This document shows, piece by piece, positions 48,861 to 63,800 of a stretch of DNA of 64,000 bases. Both the position numbers and the translations under genes were made by a program. Source of the stretch: Aradus depressus (taxonomy: Eukaryota; Arthropoda; Insecta; Hemiptera; Aradidae). The notes under the pieces were generated by a model, which did not search any database, was not told the origin of the DNA, and was given only the letters and a program-made list of their open reading frames with translations. The stretch's first letter is position 1, and each line of letters begins with the position of its first letter. The stretch lies in contig OY759214.1 in NCBI GenBank assembly GCA_963662175.1, positions 1,736,001-1,800,000 of the forward strand, in the 5' to 3' direction.

Positions 48861-51800
48861 AGAGCAAAGTGGAGAGAAACTTTTAATGCCAGTTCGAAAT
48901 GAGGGAGAAATTAATTTGTGATGGTGGGGGAAATAATCTGTGGAAATGTTGTGGCTATAAGAAAGTCACCTTTTGGTTACATCAGGTATTATTTTCTGAG
49001 ATATCAGAAGAGAGAATTTAAGTTCCTTTAATGATTTTTTATCTCTTCCCCTTCTATAAATATTAGTGGTTTAGTTTAATTATCATATTTATGTTTGTAT
49101 TAATTTTATTTTAAATTTCAGCCCTTTCTCAAGAAGAGAAAGAAGAAGTGGCTGCCTTGTCAGAGATGGAAACGTCGATACGACAGGCCATGAAGGAACC
49201 TTTCGACCCACCAGACCTCACTCCACCCACCACCAGGAGGGTAAATCGTTCAAATCAATAAACTAGTTACTTACCTAGCAGATATGTGTTCTGCATCCGC
49301 ACAATATCGACAAAATGAATATCAACAATTAAAGTACATTTTTAAACTTTTTATTTGGTGACTAAAATGCTTTTACAATTAATAGTAATGACAATAATAT
49401 AGAATGACATCGACATCGATGAAAGGAAAACTACTTATTGTGAGAGAAACAGTTTCTCAAAGTTTCTAAATTTTTGGATACACAATTTTTTTGTGTGAGA
49501 GACCCAGTAAACCTTCTTCTCTTCCTTGTGACTCTCATTCTGTAAAGTTGGTAAAGTGAAAATGTGAAAGTGAACCGTATATTTGGCTACCTTCGTATTG
49601 CCACGTTCTAACTCACCTTTTTTAAATAATTGAGATTTATTACATAACTAGGTACCAACTGCTTCAAATTTATGTGTAAAAAATATAATGCAAGGACTGG
49701 AAAAAATAGGCTAATTATTATTTTGTCGTACACCGCTAGATGTCAGTGCCCGGCTCGGCAGGACGGTCTCCGTTCCATATGGACACTCCAGAGACCCCCT
49801 ATGGTCGTGCATTCACGGAGAGCACTCCCTCCCCAACAACGAGGAAGAAGTGGAAGAGATGGATCGAGGGCTTCCCAGACATCTACCAGGGCAGTCCCAG
49901 CACGGTCCCACCCAAAGCTAAGAGACTCTCAACAGTAAGTTCACTTCCAACTTCTCAATATTTTTAACCAAAATACGCCCTCTCTTTTTTTTTTTTTTTT
50001 CAAACATGGCTCAAGTTTAATGTTAATTTGTCTGTTCAGTCCATGGGATTTGAATGGTGCCATTTATTGGTGTAGAAACTGCAGTGGATTAAATGTACTA
50101 TTTGTATCTACTAAACTGTCTAAATAGAGATTTTAAACCATTGATTTTTCAAATTACCCCTCAAAGAACGGATTGAGATTGAATAGATTGGATCGGAGAT
50201 GGTGCATTTTGGGATTATCAATTTTTACATTTAGAGCTTTCAAAAAGCAACTTATTTTTAAAATTCGCCGAAAATAATAGTTACTAGACAGAGCATCCAA
50301 ATTTCTTTTACAAATTATATAGCAAACTGAAGGTATTCTTCAAGTATATAGAATATTGAAAAGTAAAATGTCATATTTGCTACATATATTGAGAAATACA
50401 TGTATCTTATTTGTTTGAGGTAGCCTACTTGACGTGGAATGATCCGTGTATAAAATGTTTGGTTAAATTATCTTTAAAAAAATGTGTATCTTGTGCTGCG
50501 GCTAGATTTGTCGCTAGCGCTGAATATGCGGGGTCTGGTTAGTGTCATTGGATAGACGGGCGCTCTTTTGATTTTAAACATCTTAAGACGTATCTAATTA
50601 ACCACCGACTAAGAAGAGGGTTGTATGCTTTGATCTGTCTGTAAGTTAGTCCTGTGGCTTCGTAAATAGGTAACGACTAAACCTATTTTAATGCATTTTT
50701 TTTTATGGAAGGAGTAGCATTTTATCCATCAGTTTTTCACCAATAATCAGCTGAAGAGTAATCAGCTGAATCACTTCGTTTCAAAACTTCAGTGATCGAT
50801 CTACCCAAAAATTGAAGTGCCTAAAGGCTCAACGCTAAAGTAAAAAAAAAAAATTCTATCTAAAAACGCAATGAGTGCAGCCCCTGACGACTTTATCCTA
50901 GGACTATGAATGAAGTGGAAGCAAGGTCCTTCTTGGCTTCGAACTGGATATGTAACGATAAGATAAGGGACGGACAGTCATATTGAGGAGTGAAGTTCAT
51001 TGATTGAAGGATTTTTGAACATTTTCTGATAAAAAATCATTTTTACCGATTATTTATTCTTTCACTCGAGATTTTTTTAAATTTGATTGATTATTAATAT
51101 ATAGTATGATGACGCCATGTAATTACGTATCTATATAGTGAGACCGGATACAACGATATAAGTACATACTTACACACTCAGACCCCGTCTTCTGGGAGGA
51201 GGTAGCCTATTTATCTTGTAATGTTTATCTTTTATTTTGTAATTATCTAAAGGCATTAAATGAAAAAATAAAATAAAAAAAATAAAAAATAAATAAAAAA
51301 ACGTTCTAATGTATATGCATTGGATGCAAGAATGAAATTTAAAAAATAGAAGAGAGAAATTATATTTTGTAAAAACGTCTTGCAAGAAAGTTAGATATTC
51401 AGATATAAAATAATGGATGTAAAATGAAAATTATAGAGCAAACTGAAATTAAATTTGTAAAAATATGAGTGTAATTGTTATTATTTCTGTTTCAGCCAAT
51501 GGACGTTATAAAAAAACAACTGTGGGTCAAATTTGGAGGAGTGTCGTTCGATGGGATCCAACCTTCCACAGGGAAAATACTAAAAAATGTAACTATTCGT
51601 ATATTAAATAATTATTTATTATAATACTCGTATTTTACAAAGTCAGTCTTCGTGTACACAGCCGACAAATTGTCAAAACACTTTTTTGTCGTCAGTTCTT
51701 TGACTTACATACAGCTGCACGGCAACAGATATATGACATACATTCGTAGCCGTCTAGAACTCTTTGAAACTAATTTTTTCGTTTCGTTGTCTGTGCACAA

Positions 51801-54800
51801 ACACACACACATACACATTTTAAATGATTGATGACATTGTAACGACGAATAAGTGTTTAGACACTGTCGACTGCGACCAGATAGTCTTAGATGTAATAAT
51901 TATCTGTGATGATTGTGGGGAACGAACAAATGTAGTTCTTCGATTATAAAAAGTGTAATTTTTATCGATATATACATTTATACACATTACTTTGCCAAAA
52001 GTAGAATAGGAGAAAATAAGTCAATACACGTATATATAATATGTTGAGCCCTTCTATCCTCCCACCCTTTCTTTTCGCTCTTTGTGGCCGATTTGGCGCT
52101 GCGAATCTCTAGGGTTCCATGTTATGGGCACATGCAAAAGTTCATGTCGACAGATTGCAACCGCTGTTACAGGCTATTGGAATGCCCCTTGTTGCCGATT
52201 TGGCTCTGCGAATCTCTAGGATTCCATCTTATGGGCTTCATTCGATTCATCCATTCTATCCACAAGTTATCGTGCCCCCGAGTCTTTCTGATCCTCGAGC
52301 GTTTCACCGAATACTTTGTATAAGTCAAGAAGTGTAACGGACCCAAATATAAACATTTTACATTAGGATTCGGAAGCCCCGTCGACTAAATGTGTTTCAA
52401 ATCGGCCGAATGAGGGGAGAAGGAGGCCATTTTGATTTTGTAAAACGTCGTGAGCGCCAAAATCTGAACTTTACAATCAAGAAAAACAACTGTTTTAATC
52501 TTTTGAATGTCATCCATCAAGGTTTTTCTTATATATTGTTATAATATTATAATAAGTTTGAAACATCCAAAAGTCAAAAAATTAATTGGAAAATAATGAT
52601 TGTGCCATTATATTTCAAATAACATTTCTATACGAAATTTTATAAGCAGAATCAGAAGTCGCTAAGTAAGGCACCTACTAACGTTGAGCCAAATGGAGGA
52701 CAAGTGTCGACATTTATCTTATTGGAGGGGGGGGAAGTAAATTGTGGTTGATGGTTTCTCCTAAATGTTTTGTCGTAACGCAGGGTCCGTACGGAGAATG
52801 GGCCAGCGGCAGTGAAGCCAGCCAAGACAACTCCGTATCATCGGAACATGTAAGTCTCTTACATTTATTATGTTATTCTCAGCACTAATTTCTTTCTTCT
52901 GTTCAAATATGTCTAAACTGTCAGTTAACAATACCTAAATAATAATAACAGTCTAAACCATAACATGGTAATAGGATATGTCATAAAGATGTATGCATCA
53001 AGATTAGATACATAACTTGTTAATACAATCAGTTGACACAGTGTGATTAGTAAGTACAATAATTGTAAAATATAAAATGGAATAATTAAAAAAATATTGA
53101 GTGAATAATATAAAATAAATAAATATGAAAATAATAATACTAATATATGCAATAGATACTGTTTCTGTCCGAATACATTTAGCGATACATTTTTTTAGAA
53201 CCCCATTGCGATCTATGTCGATAAAGTGGAAAAACTAATAAAAGTAAATAATTTGTTTATTGTCGGATTCTACAAATAATGAATACATACTTATGGCGTA
53301 CCGGTGTCGGGCACTGTTGACCTTGGTGCTGTCCATGGCGTACCGGTGTCGGGCACTGTTGACCTTGGTGCTGTCCATGGCGTACCGGTGTCGGGCACTG
53401 TTGACCTTGGTGCTGTCCATGGTGTATCCCAAAACCAGTTCACTATGTTTATATTTTTTCTGGAATTAGACAATATAAATGTTAAACGAGTTTTTTGTTT
53501 TGATTTAGTTTTTAATTATATTTCATACTAGCAGTAATACCCGGTGTTGCCCGGGAACTTTGACTTTTCTCCTAATATCTCTCGTTCGAATCCTATTCAA
53601 TTCTTCAACAGTACATTCATGATGTTATAATTTTCAATTATTCATATGGAATAAGGCTTATAGTCCTTCAACGGCGGATTACTTTGTAACGGCGGACTCC
53701 ACAGCTAGTACGTAGTTAGGAACGCTGGGCATCACAGCTAGTATGTGCCTTGGAACGGCGGACCCCACATCTAGTATGTAGATAGGACCACTGGGCATCA
53801 CAGCTAGTATGTGCCTTGAAAGCGGACCCCACAGCTAGTACCTACGTAGTTAGGACCACTGGGCATCACAGCTAGTTTATGTCTTGCAACGGCGGACTCC
53901 TCAGCTAGTTCGTAGTTAGGACCACTGATAATTCTTCCCAACATTTCTTCTTTCACGGCGATATTTCGGGACGTTCTTACGTCCCTTCCTCATGTCAAAT
54001 AAGTATATCTAAGTAAGAAAAAAATGCATAAACCAATAGAAATCAAATAAATGAATAAATAACTAATACAAAATGATGATAATAATGGGAACCAACGTAA
54101 TGAGTGTTCCGACAGAAAATGTTATATTAGGATCGAGAAGTTGCTAAGAGCCTACAAAGCCCCTCCTGATTGGTCGAAAAGGAGAAGAGTTTGGAAGGAG
54201 AGTGTAAACATAGTTGATTACAAATAATTCGAACTGGGGATGTGCATTGCCGGTGATTCACTCCTCCTTTTTTTTCTATTATTGTCTTATTAATAGCTGC
54301 TTATTGTTTCCCCTTCATTTTTTCTTACACGAGCAGATTGGCTTATTGTTGGCTAACTTATTGTTCTATTGTGTTTTATTACTGTTAATATACTTAATAA
54401 TAATTGTTATATTTATTTATTTTTCAGAATGTAACTGTGAATGGTGGCAATGTTCTAACTGAGGTATGTACCTGTTCATATTTTCTTGCAAAGTATTTAC
54501 TCTCACCCATTACACCTGTTTAAGGTCCTGGCCACGTGCACAGGAGCACCAGAAGGACACAGCAGTTCACTCACATGTAGCATCAAAGTTACGACAATCG
54601 TTTCCTCTTCTCCTTTTGGTTTGATACTGTCTTCGTATAAATATCCTCAATGCCACTTCTTCCATAGTGTTCATGGAGCTGAAGAGAAGATGGTGTGCTT
54701 TATGGCTATTCCTCTTTTGAACCAGTTGGCTGTTACTTTGAAGTATTAGCAGGATCCTGGATTAATATATACGAGGGGTGATCAAAAAGTTCTAGGACTG

Positions 54801-57800
54801 ATTTTTTAAAAATGTATTAAAAAAATTCATAAGTTATTGAACATTGTCCTCTTCAAAATACTCCCCTTGGGAAGCTATACATTTTCCCACTGCTGGGAGG
54901 ACCCTGAGAACTCATCTTCTGGAATGCTGTTCAGCTCGTTCAGCAATTTTTCTTTAATTTCGTCAGTTGAGTAAAGCTCTGCCCTTTTAAGGGTCTCTTG
55001 AGTTTCGGAAACAGGAAAAAGTCCATAGGGGCCAGGTCTGGTGAGTAAAACGGGGGCTGAGGGGTGAGGAATTTGGCGTCTTTTGTGCAATAATCGCAAT
55101 CGAATGAGCAACGCTGAATAGACATGCATGTTGTCATCATGGTCTCTTTCTCCTCACAGCCTCACTGATGGTTAGTCTCGACTGTTTGATCGCACGAGAA
55201 CGTTCATTCTGGCAACATGATCGTCAATCATTCATCCCCAAAAGCCTCTTGCAACATCTGAAACGTTTCTGTAAAAATGTTACCCAACTTCACACAAAAC
55301 TTGTCACAAACGCGATGCTCTTTTTTTGATTCATTTGACAAAACATCACAAAATAGCTAAACACGAAAAACTTGTGCAAAAATAAAGATGTGCTGTCTAC
55401 AAACTATCCACTTTTACGTATTAAAAAGACAGACAGATATGTCTTGATAGTCACTGTGAGTATCCAGTGTACCCTCCTCAGAGCAGAACAACCTGTTGCT
55501 TGGACGCATTGGGTCCTGCACCGGGCCTCACTTTGAATGGTGTGTGCTACAGTCTGTTTATTTTTCTATTTTCAGCGTGAAGAGAACGCCAGAAGTGCCA
55601 GCTCTAGCGGTGGACCCGTGAATGGAGTCATGTTTCTTGGTGAACTCAGTGAGAAACTAATGAGGTAGGTTCTCTGATTGCAATCAATATACATTACTAT
55701 TTGCTTTTTATTTGTTGTTGATCTAGAATGGCCCCGGACAAGTTCCAAGTTTGTGACCTTAACATTTGATCTACCTTTGCTTATGTTTATATGTAATAAT
55801 AGATTTATTTATAGTTTAACCTGTTTATTTACATTCATACACAATAACGGATTGCTATTCATTTGTGTATAAAAGTAGTTACCTTAATATTTTAACGTTA
55901 TTTTAGTGCTGTTATCTATGTATTAGGTTGTTTTAGATCAAATTGTCACTTGTAGACCTAGTTAATTCGAGATAAATCACGTATCATTGAAGATTCCAGG
56001 TTTCTTGAAAGTATAAAGCTGGATTGGATTGGTTAGTCAATTGCTCCATGGATTAAGTTAGTGTACAATTGACGACTTAGTAAGTTAACATGAAAATAGT
56101 TGCTTTCAGTGATTATTTGATGCAGTTTTCTAATATTTGGTTTTGATCAACTTTCTATTGTGTAAGTACTGCTATGACATTCTGTTTAAAGTAATTTTTG
56201 TCTCCAATTTTGATATTTTCTTATGTCATTGGACATGTATTATTGGGAAATAAAGTGTGGATTAAGTGAACTTAGTCATGCGCTCTAAAGTTAGAAACCT
56301 GTGACATCTGGTGTCACAATCTGGAATTGTCACCTTACCCTCAAAAGTCCAATTCGCAAAGTGACTGGGCAAAACTGTGACTGGGACTCCATGGATTAAG
56401 TTAGTGTACAATTGACGACTTAGTAAGTTAACATGAAAATAGTTGCTTTCAGTGATTATTTGATGCAGTTTTCTAATATTTGGTTTTGATCAACTTTCTA
56501 TTGTGTAAGTACTGCTATGACATTCTGTTTAAAGTAATTTTTGTCTCCAATTTTGATATTTTCTTATGTCATTGGACATGTATTATTGGGAAATAAAGTG
56601 TGGATTAAGTGAACTTAGTCATGCGCTCTAAAGTTAGAAACCTGTGACATCTGGTGTCACAATCTGGAATTGTCACCTTACCCTCAAAAGTCCAATTCGC
56701 AAAGTGACTGGGCAAAATCCGAAACTCCTAATGGTGGCATATACAAACTATCTCCAAGACTACTGCTTGCTTTATGGGAAATGGATATGTATATACATAT
56801 ATATATAAAGGATCAACATTTTAATCTTAGAATTAAATAATATGATTTGTATTCGAAACGATACTATTATTTTTTTTTTTTTTTCGATGTAGATGATTTG
56901 TTTTTATCTTTCCATGATTAAGAATCTTATTATATTAAGACAGTACAGGCTGCAGTGGAAGGTTCTTAAGTCGTTCAAAATTCAGCTTTTGAAGTATTAT
57001 AATATGTTATTGTTTTACGAAAGAAAGCTTTACATTTTGACTTTCTCTGGGGTATATTGCGGTCGCAAAAATGTCGGTGAATTTTAATAATAAATGATTA
57101 TATAGATCATTGAATTTTAATTTCAGATACAGAACTGAAAATACTCCTCCTACCGTGAGTAAAATCGAGTCAGCAGGATCGGAAGATTTAAAAAGAAGTG
57201 GTTCAGCCGATAAACTAGGTAATATCATACTTGACATTTTTTTGCAGAGATATTGTGAAACACTTAATAAAAAAAAATATTTCACAAAATATGTATATTA
57301 TGGGAGTACTTTTTTTTAAAAAACACGTTATTTTTAAGGTAATATCATTTCTTCTTTTGTATGTAGTTTTGAAAATGGAAAAAAAAAAAAGTAATAATAA
57401 TAAAAACTGATTTTATTCGTTAAATGTGTTGAAGACGACCTACTTCAGACTCCAATTCAAGTGATGGCCTTGCTAAATGAACTAGATATCTGCCTTTTCC
57501 CAAAATTTTCCGATATTAACAAAAAAAACTACCAATAATCAGATTTAGTTATAAACTAATCAGGTTATAAACTGATCAGTTTGCTGAGTGCGAATGAAGA
57601 TCTTGTTTGTTACCACATGTTCGGTTCAGTTGGAAATGAGTTAAAAAAAAAGACAACCCAGCGTCAATGGCGAACATAACGGTTATCTAACTCATAATTA
57701 TAATTTTAGTTATAATAATGGTGAGTTATAATGTCTGTGTACAAGATAACTCACGATAGAATGTATATACCGACTATGTTTTATATCTGGATTCAGATCT

Positions 57801-60800
57801 TCATAAGAACGACATCATCCCCGGCCAAATGGAAGAGAGGGGGGGGGGGGGGGGGGGGGGGTTTACAAAACTTCGTTTTGAAGAAGTCCATGACCGTTGA
57901 TTCATCGTCTTCCCTTTTGTTTTATTGTTATTCAGATTGTTATCTACAAGAGGATGACTTCTCGCCTCGGTCTCCACCCGTCTGGAGCTTCCATCTACCT
58001 CCAGAGTTAGCAACCAAAGTAATATATCTAGTATCCTTTCAACAATTGATATAACCAATTTATAAAAATAAATAAAAATGTTATCTTCTTAAAGGGATCA
58101 AAGGAGGCATTTCAAGGCTCAGGTGGAAAGAAGAGTCCACAGGAGGGAACTCTGGTGATGACGGAGGGGACCCAGGTGATGGCAAAGGTTGAAGAGAAGG
58201 TGATGGAGGTTGGAGAGTTGAGGGTGTTCCTCTTGTCGGGACTATCTGTAAGTATAGCTGGAGATCACTTCAGTTAGGGGGGCCCACTATCTGTAAGTAT
58301 GGCTGGAGATCACTTCAGTTAGGGGGGCCCACTATCCGTAAGTATAGCTGGAGATCACTTCAGTTAGGGGGGCCCACTATCTGTAAGTATAGCTGGAGAT
58401 CACTTCAGTTAGGGGGGCCCACTATCTGTAAGTATGGCTGGAGATCACTTCAGTTAGCATACATGTTAGGGGGGCCCACTATCTGTAAGTATAGGTGGGG
58501 ATCACTTCAGTTAGAGGGGCTCACTATCTGTAAGTATAGCTGGAGATCAATTCAGTTAGGGGGGCCCACTATCTGTAAGTATAGCTGGAGATCACTTCAG
58601 TTAGGGGGGCCCACTATCTGTAAGTATGGCTGGAGATCACTTCAGTTAGCATACATGTTAGGGGGGCCCACTATCTGTAAGTATAGGTGGGGATCACTTC
58701 AGTTAGAGGGGCTCACTATCTGTAAGTATAGCTGGAGATCAATTCAGTTAGGGGGGCCCACTATCTGTAAGTATAGCTGGAGATCACTTCAGTTAGGGGG
58801 GCCCACTATCTGTAAGTATAGCTGGAGATCACTTCAGATAGGGGGCCCCACAATATCCCTACCTCAGGTAACTAAAGGGTAGACAACACTTGGGACTCCC
58901 ACGCGCTCATGTCCATCAGAGCGACGAAAGAGCGCACTGGAAGTTGGCAACCTCTTAGTTATGGTAAACAAATTAATAAGCATCTCTTATAAATTTTTTT
59001 TTTTTTTAAATGTTGATAACTTATGATTTAAAAATTAAAAAAAAACTCGGTATGTGTAAAAATTGATATGTAAGTTTGGTTGTCATGTAAGAGGGTGTTA
59101 TATTGTTGAGGTGGGAGCTCGACAGAAGTACGAAGGTATCATCCGGCAGCTGGGAGGGATCGTCTCACAGACCCCCTTCTACGATGCGACCACTAGCCAT
59201 CTCATTATAGAGCGTCCTGTGCGGAGCGAGAAGCCGCTCTGCTGCATCGCTAGCGGCAAGTGGATCCTTCATCTCTCCTATCTGGACAGCTGCTACGAGG
59301 CCCGTCGCTTCCTACCTGTCAGTATTATCATATCTTTATACTTCGTGCTCTTATCAAACTACTCATTACAAACTGGTAAAGTACATGGTAAGTCCTTCAC
59401 ATCGCATTTCCTCTGAAGGGTCATGAAGTCATATATTGAGAGATTTTGTAAAGACAGATATATTTTTGAAAATCCATTAAAGAGGCACGCACACATAGAC
59501 ATAAATTACAGTTATTTAGTTGACTCTGAGAATTCAAAAAGATTACAGCTGGATATTGGAACATTTCTATCGAGGAGTTGAGGTCGTCCGAACTATATTT
59601 TTGTACATCGCCAATGTACTTCCCCAGCGCGAATTATTAAACTAAGTTTTCGGTCTCCCTCTAAAATTAATCGATCGATTTGGTTGAAAATTAATAGGTG
59701 ACTTTGAGAGAATTTTGAATCCTGATATGATATTTCGTGTCGGTACATTCATTACTCGGTTTTTAGTTGAGCCCTCTTCCCTTCTCCTAATTTCGCTGAA
59801 GATCTACAGATGTCGCCCTTATTGGGTTCTGTATCTACCTATAAAATTTCTTGTTGACACTTTCAGGGAGGATTGCTATATGTGAAATTTCATGAAAATC
59901 CGGTCAACCATTGAAAAGTCAGAAGGTTATCCCCTTTTACCCTCCTACTTCGAGAAAGCCCTTGTTAGAGGATGTGTGTAAGGGCTGTCCACTTTCAACT
60001 TTATTTCTTGGTGAGATAGAGTGAGGAAACTTAATTTTATTTGTCTATCTATGTATATAAAATTAACGTTTTGTTTGTACCTGGTACTCACTAAACTTGC
60101 AGATATTCAAAGGATGGCCCCGACTTAGGATCGAGGCTATTCGACATTCTGAACTGGAGAAGAGGTGGTGTGCTCCAAACCGCCTTACTTGTAGTCTGCT
60201 CGTGTAAATTACTGAATATTTAATGTGCAACTTTTAATAATTAGGCCGGACTCCTTGCAATGGAGACATCATATTGTTATTTTATTAGCAGTAAATCGTT
60301 AAGTAATCTTCTTAAAATACTTGGAGAGAGATCTAACCATCCCTAAGGGGTTTGTCGATTTTATGGGATATCTGATCTTCCACCCGGGCGTTGTCTCGAC
60401 CCTCCATCTGCCACCGTCTGATCATCCACCCGGGCGTTGTCTCGACCCTCCATCAGCCACTCTGATCATCCACTCGGGCGTTGTCTCGACCCTCCATCTG
60501 CCACTGTCTGATCATCCACCCGGGCGTTGTCTCGACCCTCCATCAGCCACTGTCTGATCATCCATCCGAGCGTTGTCTCGACCCTCCATCAGCCACTCTC
60601 TGATCATCCATCCGGGCGTTGTCTCGACCCTCCATCAGCCACTCTCTGATCATCCACCCGGGCGTTGTCCCGACCCACCATCAGCCACTCTCTGATCATC
60701 CACCCGGGCGTTGTCTCGTCCCTCCATCAGCCACTCTCTGATCATCCACCCGGGCGTTGTCTCGACCCTCCATCAGTCACTCTCTGATCATCCACTCGGG

Positions 60801-63800
60801 CGTTGTCTCTACCCTCCATCAGCCACTCTCTGATCATCCACTCGGGCGTTGTCTCGTCCCTCCATCAGCCACTCTCTGAGCATCCACCCGGGCGCTCTCG
60901 ACCCTCCATCAGCCACTTCCTGATCATCCACCCGGGCGTTGTCTCGACCCTCCATCTGCCACTGTCTGATCATTGCTTTCTTATTATTTTCCAGGAAGAA
61001 GAATTCGAGTGGGGAAACGAACGGGCCATAAGTCGGCTACCTCAGCTGAAGGCTGGCTCGACAGAGGCTGGTATAGCTGCCGCAGGACACAGGTGCATTT
61101 TACATACTTTCTGTTAACTCTCAACAAATATATAAGGGTCATTTCACTTTAAGAGTGTTATTTTAAAAAAAGTATAAACTCCTACTTGGTTGAGCCAGTT
61201 TGGTGGGCACATAGTTTGAGTAGGCCAACTTGTTCTTATTGTCTATAAATGTTTTATCATCCAAGTTATATCTAATGTCCCTGAGTTAGCCATTATCCAC
61301 AACAGTTTGTTATTATTCATATTTGCACAGTGGATTAGTTAATGTGGGAAATAAGATTATTTCAACTTGATTTTCGTTTAGCGACCTCCGGCAATGACTT
61401 TCGAACACTGTTAATATTCCTTAGTAGACTATGTAAGACATTACAACCGGATATTTGATATGATTGTATATGGGAACATACATAACGTACTGCTTCTCTA
61501 TAAGAGTGTAATAATGGGGATTCTTTGTCGTGGCGGTTGTTCGAAATATATCTTATAACCTAAAGAATACAATTTTGACCATCCCTTCGGTCCTTTTGAT
61601 GAAGTATTTCAGGTTCTCCCGTTCTATGTATAAAATGAAAATCTATTGACCAAGGTTAAATAAAATTGGTGAGAAGCTATTGTGGACATTAGTTGGTAGG
61701 GCGCTAGGAAATGAGGGAACGGAACGTGTTAAAATAGATCGCTAGTCTCAGTTATATTTCGGAATAAGGGTTGAGTTTTTCGAACAATGGCAAATACGTT
61801 TTTGTAATTTGAGGTATCATGCAATTGTTTATAGTTTCAGACTACAAATAAAAAACAACAAATTTTCCCCCAAAAAACTTTTTTAAATCATTAATTTCGT
61901 TAATATTAATTTATAATCAATAATTTGAAAAATAAATGCTTTAAACTCTCTATTTTCGAACTGTGGTAGGTATGAAAATCACTTTCTGTTCATTTAATCC
62001 GCTGCAGTTACTTTACCATAATCCCTCCCTTACTGGGGAATGGACCAAGTAAGCTTTAATTTTAATTTGAGTCAGTTTGAATATAAACTAACTGATACGA
62101 TAAATTAATATTTATTGTCATTTTTGCAAAACGTAATGACTTTTTAACTCATTTTATTTCGATATGCTGCCCTCGTTAGAATCTTATAGCTCATGCGACT
62201 CGAAAATTAAAAAAAAAAAAAAATGTTTCCGACCCCTACCCTGTAAAATTGAGATAAAGATGAGCGATTTCAAGGATGTTGTCCAACCTACTGAAGCTGG
62301 GTCCACCAAGTTGGGGTCTTGGATGCCATCTACCGTCCTGGGCTTTAATTAACTTACTTTGAGTTATCAACAACTATTACTTTTCCTCAACATTTTTGTT
62401 GAATTAATTCGACGCCCTGGAATGTCAGGTAGATAGGGAAAATCATCAAATCGTGCCTTTAATTTAATGATCTAGAAAGGGAGGTTTTTAAGCCTCAAAC
62501 AAATAACTGAAAGTAACGAGTAATTTTTATGAATTTTATTTTAAGATTTCAAGCCTTTTTCCGTAAATAACTCGAAATTATCAGTCCAAGGAGAAATGAA
62601 AGATAATTTCAAAAAATCCGTCAACTTGAAATTGTTCATTCCTCACTGGAATGTTGTCTTTTGTTTTCCTTCTCGCGCTGTTTTATAGTTTAATTTCACA
62701 ACTATGTTGGTTGGTCGGAAGTAATTGATGAAGTTCGATACCCGGACAAAGAATAAGACGCTTCAACTTATTACCATTGAATGTGATCTATTCACGTTAA
62801 ATGTCTTTCATGTTGATTCTGTAACTTTTTCATTTGAGATCAATAGTAACAGGAAACATGATATGGTATGTATTATTGTATTTGTTCCAAGATGGAGAGT
62901 GCGGAGGAATGACATGGGTTCAGCGGCGGCATTTCGTGACTTCAGAGTAGCCCTCTTCACTGCTCAGTCAAAATTGCAGCCATTCACGAGACTTCTAGAG
63001 GCCGGAGGAGCCACAATTCTCGAGGCCAAGTAAGCAGCCTCTCATTTGTCAATTATATCTGTCATCCGTTGAAAGCCGATCTATGCTTGACTAGGTCAAG
63101 TTGAAAATCTCGGACTTACCATAAATATTGTCTACACCAAAAATATTATACATGTTAACCCGGCGGAGACTCTTACGTTTTATATCCGGGAAGTGAAGAA
63201 ATCTTGACCACGCCGTCCTTCGGATGGGACCTTGAGCGATGGTCTTTGAGCCGGTACGATGTCAGGTAATTCGTTAAAGACCCTCAACCCTTGGTGAATA
63301 AAAATTTAGGGAAGGCAAAATTTAGGACTCCCATTGTAGAGTCTGGCTCATGTCCACCAGAGTGACGAAAGAGCGCTCTGGTAGTTAAAGCCCGGGCATG
63401 AGTCACATTCACTTGAATTAATAATTCAGTTTGCTGAGTGCGAACCATTTTTAAATATGAGTTGAGGACGGGGGTTGGACTTTGTTCGGTCTGACATAGT
63501 TTCCTCCCCGTCCCAACAGCGGTAAAACTAAAATTATTAAGATCTAACAAGATAAGTTAATTTGTACTTGATGTGCGCGAAATCTTGTTTGTACATTTGG
63601 CAAAGTGATCACTGAAGAAATGAGAAGTAACATTAGAGAAGGACACTGCATGTTTTTATTTTCTGGATGTTCCAAAACCCGTCTAAGTACGTAATTTATG
63701 TTCTCAACAATTTCTCAAATATATTGAATACTTTTTGGAAAATTTGTATATTATTTTCAAACATTAGATTTGCATATGGCACCTAGATCCGGATCTAGAA

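Noticed and set aside
57936..58018. Definite ATR-activating domain
   Set aside because: An aromatic/acidic stretch is in the expected place, but no alignable motif; left as a possibility in the exon entry.
58463..58882. 139-codon plus-strand open frame (GGPTICKY repeats)
   Set aside because: By-product of the 45-bp array in a frame different from TOPBP1; no start context or homology.
60369..60970. CRISPR-like regular repeats
   Set aside because: Units are contiguous and degenerate with no unique spacers; this is a minisatellite in eukaryotic DNA.
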